From Chitinophagales bacterium (GTDB taxonomy: Bacteria; Bacteroidota; Bacteroidia; Chitinophagales; JADIYW01): a DNA stretch of 5,252 bases. The notes below the pieces were generated by a model. That model had not been told where the DNA came from, made no database searches, and was given only the letters and a program-made list of their open reading frames with translations. The DNA is taken from assembly GCA_020848315.1 (NCBI GenBank), contig JADLAH010000343.1:1-5252 (forward strand), written 5' to 3'. Positions 1 through 5,252 of this stretch are shown in pieces. The translations under genes and the position numbers were made by a program. Positions within the stretch are counted from its first letter, which is position 1. The number at the start of each line of letters is the position of its first letter.

Positions 1-1069
1 CCATATAGCCCGGTTCATCGCGCACCTTCAGCGGCTTGTTCGGGTCGAGATAAATCAGATTTTTTTCCTTGACAAATGCTGTCAGTGCCGGAATTTGTTT
101 TTCAATTTCCGTTTTGAAATTTTCCGGCGCAACATGCTTGGCAGAGAGCGTGTCGATTACTTTTTTAATCGCACTCAGGGAATCAGCAGGCATCGGCAGG
201 CTGCCGAAATATTTGGACCAAAGTTGTGCCGAAAGGGTATACATTTCGCGGTGGAGATAGGATTTGCGCTCCAGCGCAGCCTGATAAATTTCATCCGCGC
301 TGTACTGACTTTGTATGTCATACCTGAATTTATCGGCATATAATTCCGCGCCTAAACGAAAACTGCGCAGGCTGTCTGTCGGATAATTTTTCAGGAATGT
401 AATGTAATCTTTCACCGCTTTGGCGGCCATTTCACCACGCTTCAGATAAAGTTCCTCTGATTCCGGGTATAGCCGCAGCGCTTTCACCGCGTCTACATAA
501 TCTTTCTCAAACACAGCCAGTGTGCCTTCGTTTTGGTCGATGGCTAATTGCAGATGTTCTTTCGATGGATGCTGTATGGATGCTTTCGCTGCCGCATAAT
601 AATCCGGCACTTTTTTCAGTCGGTGGAATACTGCTTCCATCCGCTTTTTCAGCGGCGCATAATTTTCAGTAATAATATAGGCAAATGTACTGCCTACATT
701 GAAATAGGCCGGATTCCATTCGTATTCGCGCAGTGTTTTGAGTTGCCATAGGTATTTTTGCAGTTCATTGGTCAGCATCTGATGGTCTGTCCTGTTTGCA
801 TCGGATAGCTGTTTCAGTGGGAATGCCTGCAGTTTCTTCCATTCTTTCTCATAAAATGCGATTTCCTTAGCGCGCTGCGCATCGTTGGGAATGATTAGTA
901 TACTGTCGTGACGGTGGTAGCCAATGGAACTCGCCCAATCGGGATTCATCTTCCAGAATCGTTCAAAAAATCCTTTGGTATATTGCTGAAAGTTGGCATT
1001 GGTGGTGTTCTGGGCTTGCATGGAAAACAGACATCCCGTCAGATACAAAGTGAAAAATAATCGTTTCAT
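1..1069 (-). CDS. DUF885-family secreted protein or lipoprotein, N-terminal part (C-terminus beyond window)
   Basis: Read on the - strand from ATG at 1069-1067, the frame stays open for 356 codons and leaves the window at base 1, so the C-terminus is missing. The first 20 residues are an export signal: Lys-Arg, a short hydrophobic stretch, then LTGC at 10-13, a good lipobox; cleavage after Ala19 (SMQAQ) is an alternative. Family-like stretches are NPDWASSIGYHRHD (42-55), FRLGAELYADKFRY (237-250) followed by SADEIYQAAL (257-266), and KPLKVRDEPGYM (345-356). These resemble DUF885 proteins, typically about 550-600 residues, which I recall as carrying a metallopeptidase-like HExxPGH-type motif further towards the C-terminus; that part is outside the window, so catalytic competence cannot be judged. 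It would act in the periplasm or on the outer membrane. It is divergent from the his operon, with 246 bases to hisG. No Shine-Dalgarno sequence precedes the start. Family assignment is from recalled sequence style; substrate unknown. Confidence 0.75.
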   Translation of the reverse strand, partial: MKRLFFTLYLTGCLFSMQAQNTTNANFQQYTKGFFERFWKMNPDWASSIGYHRHDSILIIPNDAQRAKEIAFYEKEWKKLQAFPLKQLSDANRTDHQMLTNELQKYLWQLKTLREYEWNPAYFNVGSTFAYIITENYAPLKKRMEAVFHRLKKVPDYYAAAKASIQHPSKEHLQLAIDQNEGTLAVFEKDYVDAVKALRLYPESEELYLKRGEMAAKAVKDYITFLKNYPTDSLRSFRLGAELYADKFRYDIQSQYSADEIYQAALERKSYLHREMYTLSAQLWSKYFGSLPMPADSLSAIKKVIDTLSAKHVAPENFKTEIEKQIPALTAFVKEKNLIYLDPNKPLKVRDEPGYM

Positions 1070-1103
1070 GATGAATAAATGAACCATAAAGGTAGAACTT
1101 GCA

Positions 1104-1118
1104 CATGGAATATCCATG
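1104..1118. repeat. Short inverted repeat in divergent intergenic region
   Basis: CATGGA (1104-1109) and TCCATG (1113-1118) form a perfect 6-bp inverted repeat around a 3-base spacer, ATA. It lies 35 bases upstream of the DUF885 gene start and 43 bases upstream of the proposed his -33 element. The geometry would fit a small operator, but nothing identifies a regulator and a single 6-bp repeat can arise by chance. Confidence 0.3.
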
Positions 1119-1160
1119 CAGCCGGATTTCTTTTCATTAATCATTATTTAAACTACAAAC

Positions 1161-1192
1161 TTCGGGCAAAGGCAACTGTTTTGTTATATTTG
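1161..1192 (+). promoter_or_regulatory. Probable his operon promoter, Bacteroidota-type -33/-7
   Basis: TATATTTG at 1185-1192 matches the Bacteroidota -7 consensus TAnnTTTG exactly. TTCG at 1161-1164, one base off the TTTG -33 element, lies 20 bases upstream, within the usual spacing. Transcription would be expected to begin about 3-7 bases after the -7 element, around 1195-1199. That places the start at or just before the ATG of the histidine-rich leader ORF at 1198. The position upstream of a leader peptide, a terminator and hisG supports a role as the main his promoter. The -33 element is imperfect and the start site is inferred. Confidence 0.55.
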
Positions 1193-1197
1193 GCGGT

Positions 1198-1248
1198 ATG
1201 TTATTCTCAGCAATACACCACATCGCACATTTGCATCACTCCAAGTAG
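1198..1248 (+). CDS. Histidine-rich leader peptide of the his operon
   Basis: ATG at 1198 opens a 16-codon ORF ending in TAG at 1246-1248, encoding MLFSAIHHIAHLHHSK. Five of the 16 residues are His (7, 8, 11, 13, 14), against roughly 2% in ordinary proteins, and the next real gene is hisG, 67 bases downstream. Its likely function is to sense charged tRNA-His by ribosome stalling, not to act as a protein. The ATG begins 5 bases after the -7 promoter element, so the mRNA is probably leaderless or nearly so, in keeping with the absence of a Shine-Dalgarno sequence. His codons 13 and 14 (1234-1239) lie in the 5' arm of the terminator hairpin and the stop codon lies at its loop. A longer ORF in another frame covers the same bases but has no such bias and is judged spurious. 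Confidence 0.75.
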   Translation: MLFSAIHHIAHLHHSK

Positions 1249-1266
1249 GAGTGTATGTATCTTTTT
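1232..1266 (+). terminator. Intrinsic terminator of the his attenuator
   Basis: CACTCC (1237-1242) pairs perfectly with GGAGTG (1248-1253) around the 5-base loop AAGTA. Past a single bulged T at 1254 the stem continues with TGCAT (1232-1236) against ATGTA (1255-1259), one pair being G-U, giving 11 pairs in all. It is followed at once by TCTTTTT (1260-1266). This is a typical Rho-independent terminator, and its place between the His-rich leader ORF and hisG marks it as an attenuator. It lies 49 bases before the hisG start. Confidence 0.72.
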
Positions 1267-1303
1267 GCCCGTTTTATCTGTTTTTTTACCATTATTTTAT
1301 ACG

Positions 1304-1311
1304 TAAATTTG
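1304..1311 (+). promoter_or_regulatory. Possible second -7 element directly before hisG
   Basis: TAAATTTG matches TAnnTTTG exactly and ends 4 bases before the hisG ATG at 1316. If used, it would give a leaderless hisG mRNA that starts downstream of the attenuator. No good -33 TTTG is present at the right spacing; only a T-run (1281-1287) and TCTG at 1277-1280 lie nearby. The stretch is AT-rich, so a chance match is quite possible. Confidence 0.3.
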
Positions 1312-1315
1312 TTCT

Positions 1316-2173
1316 ATGCAAACATTGAAACTCGCTATACAAAAAAAAGGACGCCTGAGCGAGGAGTCTATCAAACTGATTAATGAATGTGATATTTCTT
1401 TTCCAAGCAGCTCCGGTAAATTGGTGACTGCCGCCTACGATTTTCCCATAGAAATCCTGTTTCTGCGCGACGACGATATTCCGGATTATGTGCAGGACGG
1501 CGTAGCAGATATCGGCATAGTGGGAGAAAATGTGTTGGTTGAATCCGGCAAGCAAGTGGAGGAAGTGATGAAAATGGGTTTCGGTAAATGCCGTTTGTCC
1601 CTGGCGGTTCCACGGAATATGCAATACAATGGCGTGCAGGATCTGTCCGGAAAATCCATCGCCACATCTTATCCGCGCATCCTTAAAAATTACCTCGACA
1701 CACAGCAGGTAGAAGCGGACATACATGTTATCAGTGGCTCCGTGGAAATTGCACCCAGCATCGGACTGGCGGATGCTATCTGCGATATCGTCAGCACAGG
1801 TTCCACCTTGCTGAGCAATGGCCTCAAGGAAGCGGAGCAGATATTCCGTTCTGAAGCAGTGTTGATTAAAAATCCGCGACTTTCGGAAGAAAAAAATGCC
1901 ATTCTGAAAAGCTTGTTGTTCCGACTGGAGGCTGTCAAGCGGGCGCAGAAAAATAAATACATTTTGCTGAATGCGCCGAATGATAATCTGGATAAGATTG
2001 TGGCATTGCTGCCGGGTATCAGTTCCCCGACCGTTCAGTCGCTGGCGAAAGAAGGATGGAGTTCTGTTCATTCCGTGATTACGGAAAAAGACTTCTGGGA
2101 GATCATACAGCAACTCAAAGAAGCCGGTGCGGAAGGGATTCTGGTGATGCCTATTGAGAAACTGATTTATTAA
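1316..2173 (+). CDS. hisG: ATP phosphoribosyltransferase, long form (HisG_L)
   Basis: Catalyses the first committed step of histidine synthesis, condensing ATP with PRPP to give N1-(5-phosphoribosyl)-ATP in the cytoplasm. The 285-residue protein opens with LKLAIQKKGRLSEES, the typical HisG N-terminus, followed by DIPDYVQDGVADIGIVGENV (54-73). Residues 144-165 (EIAPSIG...DIVSTGSTL) match the HisG signature exactly and include the PRPP-binding loop. Residues from about 207 to the end (YILLNAPNDNLDKIVALLPG..., ending GAEGILVMPIEKLIY) form the C-terminal ACT-like regulatory domain. The long form is self-sufficient: it needs no HisZ and is normally feedback-inhibited by histidine. The ATG at 1316 sits at the conserved start; there is no Shine-Dalgarno sequence. 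It is the first structural gene after the attenuator, 29 bases ahead of hisD. No defects seen. Confidence 0.97.
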   Translation: MQTLKLAIQKKGRLSEESIKLINECDISFPSSSGKLVTAAYDFPIEILFLRDDDIPDYVQDGVADIGIVGENVLVESGKQVEEVMKMGFGKCRLSLAVPRNMQYNGVQDLSGKSIATSYPRILKNYLDTQQVEADIHVISGSVEIAPSIGLADAICDIVSTGSTLLSNGLKEAEQIFRSEAVLIKNPRLSEEKNAILKSLLFRLEAVKRAQKNKYILLNAPNDNLDKIVALLPGISSPTVQSLAKEGWSSVHSVITEKDFWEIIQQLKEAGAEGILVMPIEKLIY

Positions 2174-2202
2174 GAAATGCCTTGCGGCAGAAAAATAAGT
2201 GT

Positions 2203-3480
2203 ATGCAATTCATTAAATATCCGAATTCGGAAAGCTGGCCTGAAATTTTACAACGTCCTACGCAGTCACTGGCAGAAATAGAGCAACGCGTACTGCCCAT
2301 ACTGGCGGAAGTGAAGCAACATGGCGACGTGGCATTGAAGGCGTTTGCACGTCAGTATGATGGCGTGGAAATAGATGATCTGAAGGTTGCAGAAACAGAA
2401 ATTAATCATGCGGTAGCCGGAGTGTCTGAAGAATTAAAGACAGCGATACAAACGGCGAAATCGAATATTGAAAAGTTTCATGCTAAACAACAAACTGCCG
2501 TTGAGGTGGTGGAGACGACGCCCGGTGTACTTTGCTGGCGCAAATCCGTGGGTATTGAAAAAGTAGGATTGTATATTCCTGGTGGTTCAGCGCCGCTGTT
2601 TTCGACAGTGCTGATGCTGGCTGTGCCAGCAAAACTGGCTGGTTGTGGCGAAATTATTCTGTGTTCGCCTCCTGATAAAACAGGTAAAATACATCCTGCC
2701 ATTTTATATGCGGCACACTTGTGTGGTGTGACCAAAATATTTAAAGCAGGCGGTGCGCAGGCTATCGCAGCGATGGCATATGGCACGGAATCGGTGCCGC
2801 AGGTATATAAAATATTCGGCCCCGGCAATCAGTATGTTACAGCGGCAAAACAGTTGGTCAGTAAAAATGGCGTAGCCATAGATATGCCGGCCGGACCGAG
2901 TGAAGTGCTGGTGATTGGCGATGATGAAGCGAGACCCGATTTTATTGCCGCCGACTTATTGTCACAGGCAGAACACGGCCCGGATAGTCAGGTGATATTT
3001 GTAACAACCGACGAAGCTTATCTGAATCTGGTGCACTTCGCACTCGATGAGCAGTTAAAGCAATTGCCGCGTAAGGAGATTGCGAAACAAGCGCTCGCCA
3101 ATAGCAAGATGATAGTGGTGAAGGATATGGAAGAAGCACTCAGGTTGAGCAATTTCTATGCACCTGAACACCTTATATTACAAGTGCGCGATGCCGAAGA
3201 AGTAGCGCAGCACGTCGTTAATGCAGGTTCTGTTTTTTTGGGGCATTACACACCGGAAAGTGCCGGCGATTATGCCAGCGGAACCAATCATACATTGCCT
3301 ACCAATGGATATGCTACGGCTTTTAGCGGTGTGTCGCTGGATAGCTTTGTGAAAAAAATTACCTTTCAGAAAATCAGCAGAGAAGGCTTGCTGCAACTGG
3401 GTGGAACGATAGAAATAATGGCGGAAAATGAAGAACTGTTCGCCCATAAAAATGCAGTAAGCATACGAATTAAACAATAA
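2203..3480 (+). CDS. hisD: Histidinol dehydrogenase
   Basis: Catalyses the last two steps of the pathway, the NAD-dependent four-electron oxidation of L-histidinol to L-histidine via histidinal; zinc-dependent and cytosolic. With the ATG at 2203 the protein has 425 residues, normal for the family. Visible features are YIPGGSAPLFST (124-135), AGGAQAIAAMAYGTE (182-196), FGPGNQYV (205-212) and the signature IDMPAGPSEV (226-235). Zinc ligands are Gln255, His258 (SQAEHGPD), Asp356 (SAGDYASG) and His415 (FAHKNAVS); the catalytic pair is Glu322-His323 (APEHL). All six lie exactly four positions before their recalled E. coli counterparts (259, 262, 360, 419, 326, 327), so the enzyme should be active. 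An in-frame TTG at 2182 would add seven residues of no family character, so ATG 2203 is preferred. No Shine-Dalgarno sequence is seen. It follows hisG by 29 bases. Confidence 0.97.
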   Translation: MQFIKYPNSESWPEILQRPTQSLAEIEQRVLPILAEVKQHGDVALKAFARQYDGVEIDDLKVAETEINHAVAGVSEELKTAIQTAKSNIEKFHAKQQTAVEVVETTPGVLCWRKSVGIEKVGLYIPGGSAPLFSTVLMLAVPAKLAGCGEIILCSPPDKTGKIHPAILYAAHLCGVTKIFKAGGAQAIAAMAYGTESVPQVYKIFGPGNQYVTAAKQLVSKNGVAIDMPAGPSEVLVIGDDEARPDFIAADLLSQAEHGPDSQVIFVTTDEAYLNLVHFALDEQLKQLPRKEIAKQALANSKMIVVKDMEEALRLSNFYAPEHLILQVRDAEEVAQHVVNAGSVFLGHYTPESAGDYASGTNHTLPTNGYATAFSGVSLDSFVKKITFQKISREGLLQLGGTIEIMAENEELFAHKNAVSIRIKQ

Positions 3481-3512
3481 GCGCTATTCTGTAGCAACAA
3501 CACGTGAATGGA

Positions 3513-4577
3513 ATGAAGAAGATAAATATTGATGAATTGGTGCGTCCGCACATACTCCACATGAAGCCCTATTCTTCGGCTCGCCTCGAGTATGAAGGAA
3601 ATGACGGTGTATTTCTGGATGCCAATGAAAATCCTTATGGCTCTGTCAGCGGCGGACAGCACAATCGCTATCCGGATCCATTGCAGATGCAGATTAAAGA
3701 AAAGCTGGCTAAAGTAGAACAGGTGCGGGAAGAGCAGATTTTTCTGGGCAATGGAAGCGATGAGTGTATCGACGTGCTGGTGCGCGCATTCTGCGAGCCA
3801 CAGAAAGATGCCATATTGGTGTGTCCGCCTGTTTTTTCGATGTATGAACACGTGGCGGAAGCGCAGCATATCGACATAGTGCGTGTCCTTTTGCAACCGG
3901 AAACTTTTCAGCTGGACATGCCTGCTATTCGCAGTAAGATAGCTCAAATGCCAAATCTTAAAATCATCTTCATCTGTTCACCGAATAACCCGACCGGCAA
4001 CCTGATACATGCCGATGATATAGAAGCACTGTTGCAGGAATTTTCCGGATTGGTATTTGTGGATGAAGCGTATCTGGATTTTTCCGGTCAAACCAGCTGG
4101 GTGCACAGGTTGCAGGAGTTCGATAATCTGGTGGTGATTCAGACTTTCTCCAAGTCTTATGGAATGGCGGATGCGAGACTGGGTATCCTGTATGCGCAGG
4201 AGCGTGTAGTGCATTTTATGAACACCATAAAATTGCCGTACAATGTAAATCAGTATTCACAGGAACTGGCGCTGAAAGCACTGGATAAGATATCCGTAAA
4301 AGATCAGTATGTAAGCGAACTGACGGCCGGAAGGGATTACCTGATGAATGAACTGGCATTCATACCACTGGTGCAGAAAGTATATCCGAGCGATGCAAAT
4401 TATATCCTGTTCCGTGTGCAGGATGCCAATGCATTGTATGCCTACCTGATTCAGCATAAGATTATTGTCCGTAACCGCGACAGTGCGCCTTTGTTGAAAG
4501 GTTGTCTGCGTGTGAGTGTGGGCACGGAAGCAGAAAATCAGCGTTTTATTTCCGTTTTAAAACAATACAGCAATTAA
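3513..4577 (+). CDS. hisC: Histidinol-phosphate aminotransferase
   Basis: A PLP-dependent fold-type I aminotransferase that converts imidazole acetol phosphate and glutamate to L-histidinol phosphate and 2-oxoglutarate. From ATG 3513 it has 354 residues, close to E. coli HisC (356). Visible residues are Tyr20 in MKPYSSAR, the LDANENPYG substrate-binding segment (35-43), SPNNPTG (156-162), Asp184 and Tyr187 in FVDEAY, the PLP-binding Lys214 in TFSKSYG (211-217), Arg222, and the carboxylate-binding Arg333 in LRVSVGT. Most have the same number as recalled for E. coli. After the Lys the segment reads GMADARLG, where the family usually has a Gly-Leu pair before the Arg; this is probably harmless variation. 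An in-frame GTG at 3504 would add only three residues, so ATG 3513 is preferred. It lies 32 bases after hisD and 9 bases before hisB, consistent with co-transcription. Confidence 0.96.
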   Translation: MKKINIDELVRPHILHMKPYSSARLEYEGNDGVFLDANENPYGSVSGGQHNRYPDPLQMQIKEKLAKVEQVREEQIFLGNGSDECIDVLVRAFCEPQKDAILVCPPVFSMYEHVAEAQHIDIVRVLLQPETFQLDMPAIRSKIAQMPNLKIIFICSPNNPTGNLIHADDIEALLQEFSGLVFVDEAYLDFSGQTSWVHRLQEFDNLVVIQTFSKSYGMADARLGILYAQERVVHFMNTIKLPYNVNQYSQELALKALDKISVKDQYVSELTAGRDYLMNELAFIPLVQKVYPSDANYILFRVQDANALYAYLIQHKIIVRNRDSAPLLKGCLRVSVGTEAENQRFISVLKQYSN

Positions 4578-4586
4578 TATAATTCC

Positions 4587-5252
4587 ATGAAGAAAGTATT
4601 ATTCATCGACAGAGATGGCACCCTGATTTACGAGCCGGAAGATTTTCAGATAGACAGTTTTGAGAAGCTGCGCTTCCTGCCGGGAGTGCTGAATCATCTG
4701 GCAAAAATCGCGTCGGAACTGGATTACGTGTTGGTCATGGTGACGAATCAGGATGGGTTGGGAACAAAGGTGTTTCCGGAAAAAACTTTCTGGGGGCCGC
4801 ATCACCTCATGATGGATACTTTCCGCTCCGAAGGTGTGATTTTCGAAGATGTATTTATCGATAAAAGCTTTGCGAAGGATAATCTGCCTACGCGCAAACC
4901 CAATACCGGATTGCTGACCAAATATCTCGATACGACGAAATATGATCTGGCGAATTCCTTTGTTATCGGCGACCGACTGACGGATATACAGTTGGCAAAA
5001 AATCTGGGCGCCAAAGGTATTCTGATTGGCCGAAGTGCCGATAAAACCGATGATAATAAGTTGGATAATAAGGTGCTGAAGCCATACATTGCACTGCAAA
5101 CGGATAACTGGAATGATATTTACCGTTTCCTGAGTCAGCCTGACAGAAAGGCTGAAATCACTCGCAATACCAATGAAACGAAGATAAAGATTGCGCTGAA
5201 CCTGGATGGAAAAGGGAAATCAAATATCAAAACGGGACTCGGTTTTTTTGAC
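4587..5252 (+). CDS. hisB: Bifunctional histidinol-phosphatase / imidazoleglycerol-phosphate dehydratase, 5' part (C-terminus beyond window)
   Basis: The fused enzyme dehydrates imidazole glycerol phosphate (C-terminal IGPD domain) and later dephosphorylates histidinol phosphate (N-terminal HAD domain), on either side of the HisC step. From ATG 4587 the frame is open for 222 codons to the window edge. HAD motifs are complete: FIDRDGT (6-12; nucleophile Asp8, acid/base Asp10), [10 protein letters not shown] (51-60), Lys104 in TRKPNTG, and GDRLTD (128-133; Asp129 and Asp133). A linker of about 25 residues leads to [10 protein letters not shown] (193-202) and TGLGFFD (216-222), the start of IGPD; its metal-binding His and Glu residues lie outside. 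The loop before RKP reads [12 protein letters not shown] (91-102), where E. coli HisB has zinc ligands Cys93, His95, Cys101 and Cys103; here these align with Asp, Ser, Leu and Thr. It follows hisC by 9 bases. Confidence 0.95.
   Translation, partial: MKKVLFIDRDGTLIYEPEDFQIDSFEKLRFLPGVLNHLAKIASELDYVLVMVTNQDGLGTKVFPEKTFWGPHHLMMDTFRSEGVIFEDVFIDKSFAKDNLPTRKPNTGLLTKYLDTTKYDLANSFVIGDRLTDIQLAKNLGAKGILIGRSADKTDDNKLDNKVLKPYIALQTDNWNDIYRFLSQPDRKAEITRNTNETKIKIALNLDGKGKSNIKTGLGFFD

Larger units (their letters stand above)
1193..1315 (+). promoter_or_regulatory. his operon leader region (putative ribosome-mediated attenuator)
   Basis: The region between the predicted promoter and hisG contains, in order, a histidine-rich short ORF (1198-1248), a terminator hairpin overlapping its last His codons (1232-1259), a T-rich tract (1260-1266), and an AT-rich stretch up to the hisG ATG. 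This is the arrangement of an amino-acid operon attenuator: scarce charged tRNA-His would hold the ribosome at the His codons, keep the terminator from forming and let polymerase read into hisG. An alternative pairing, ATACAC (1213-1218) with GTGTAT (1251-1256), excludes the terminator stem and could act as an antiterminator. The parts are visible in the sequence; the mechanism is inferred from known his and trp attenuators. Confidence 0.65.

Noticed and set aside
69..751. Several short + strand ORFs (69-260, 95-343, 548-751)
   Set aside because: All lie antisense to the continuous DUF885 frame on the - strand, which is open over the whole region and has family-like sequence.
1087..1094. Possible -7 element for the DUF885 gene on the - strand (TACCTTTA, 7 of 8 to TAnnTTTG)
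   Set aside because: It lacks the final G and has no TTTG-like -33 element at 19-21 bases, so it is not strong enough to annotate.
1281..1287. T7 run as the tail of a second terminator
   Set aside because: No GC-containing hairpin could be found immediately upstream; the only well-paired stem with a T tract is at 1232-1266.
1079..1306. 75-codon + strand ORF across the intergenic region
   Set aside because: It overlaps the promoter, leader peptide and terminator in another frame, has no recognisable family character and no His enrichment; the embedded 16-codon His-rich ORF explains the region better.
1292..2113. 273-codon - strand ORF opposite hisG
   Set aside because: It lies almost wholly antisense to a well-conserved hisG, has low-complexity, His/Phe/Gln-rich composition typical of reverse-frame shadows, and shows no known motif.
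2182..2202. TTG start seven codons upstream of the chosen hisD ATG
   Set aside because: The added residues (MRQKNKC) have no counterpart in the family, and the ATG at 2203 gives a family-typical N-terminus.
3504..3512. GTG start three codons upstream of the chosen hisC ATG
   Set aside because: ATG at 3513 gives numbering that coincides with E. coli HisC active-site positions; the GTG adds only three residues.
3366..3947. 193-codon - strand ORF across the hisD-hisC junction
   Set aside because: It is antisense to two confidently identified genes and shows no domain; composition is that of a shadow frame.
4599..5099. 166-codon - strand ORF opposite hisB
   Set aside because: It is antisense to the HAD domain of hisB, with no motif or plausible upstream signals.

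Overview
The window shows the start of a histidine biosynthesis operon on the + strand (hisG, hisD, hisC, and the 5' part of a fused hisB). A divergent gene for a DUF885-type secreted or lipid-anchored protein lies on the - strand and runs off the left edge. The organism is most likely a member of Bacteroidota. The evidence is the run hisG-hisD-hisC-hisB with a bifunctional HisB, start codons without Shine-Dalgarno sequences, promoter-like TAnnTTTG (-7) elements, and the DUF885 neighbour. A Chitinophagales/Sphingobacteriia-type lineage is a guess from protein style only.

Layout. 1-1069 (-): N-terminal 356 residues of the DUF885-family protein. 1070-1315: divergent intergenic region of 246 bases that holds the control elements. 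1316-2173: hisG, long self-regulated form. 2203-3480: hisD. 3513-4577: hisC. 4587-5252: hisB, cut by the right edge early in its IGPD domain. The gaps between his genes are 29, 32 and 9 bases, with no terminator seen, so they should be co-transcribed. HisG makes the first committed intermediate from ATP and PRPP. HisB acts at the dehydratase and phosphatase steps, HisC at the aminotransferase step between them, and HisD performs the last two oxidations to histidine.

The most interesting element is in the intergenic region. A 16-codon ORF at 1198-1248 encodes MLFSAIHHIAHLHHSK, with five His in 16 residues. It starts 5 bases after a perfect TAnnTTTG element. Its last two His codons lie in the 5' arm of an 11-bp hairpin (1232-1259) that is followed by a T-rich tract. 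Together these look like a complete ribosome-mediated his attenuator: promoter, probably leaderless leader peptide, intrinsic terminator, then hisG. A second TAnnTTTG element sits 4 bases before the hisG ATG and could be an attenuator-independent promoter.

A second point of note is that the HisB phosphatase domain keeps the HAD catalytic residues but lacks all four residues corresponding to the zinc ligands of E. coli HisB.
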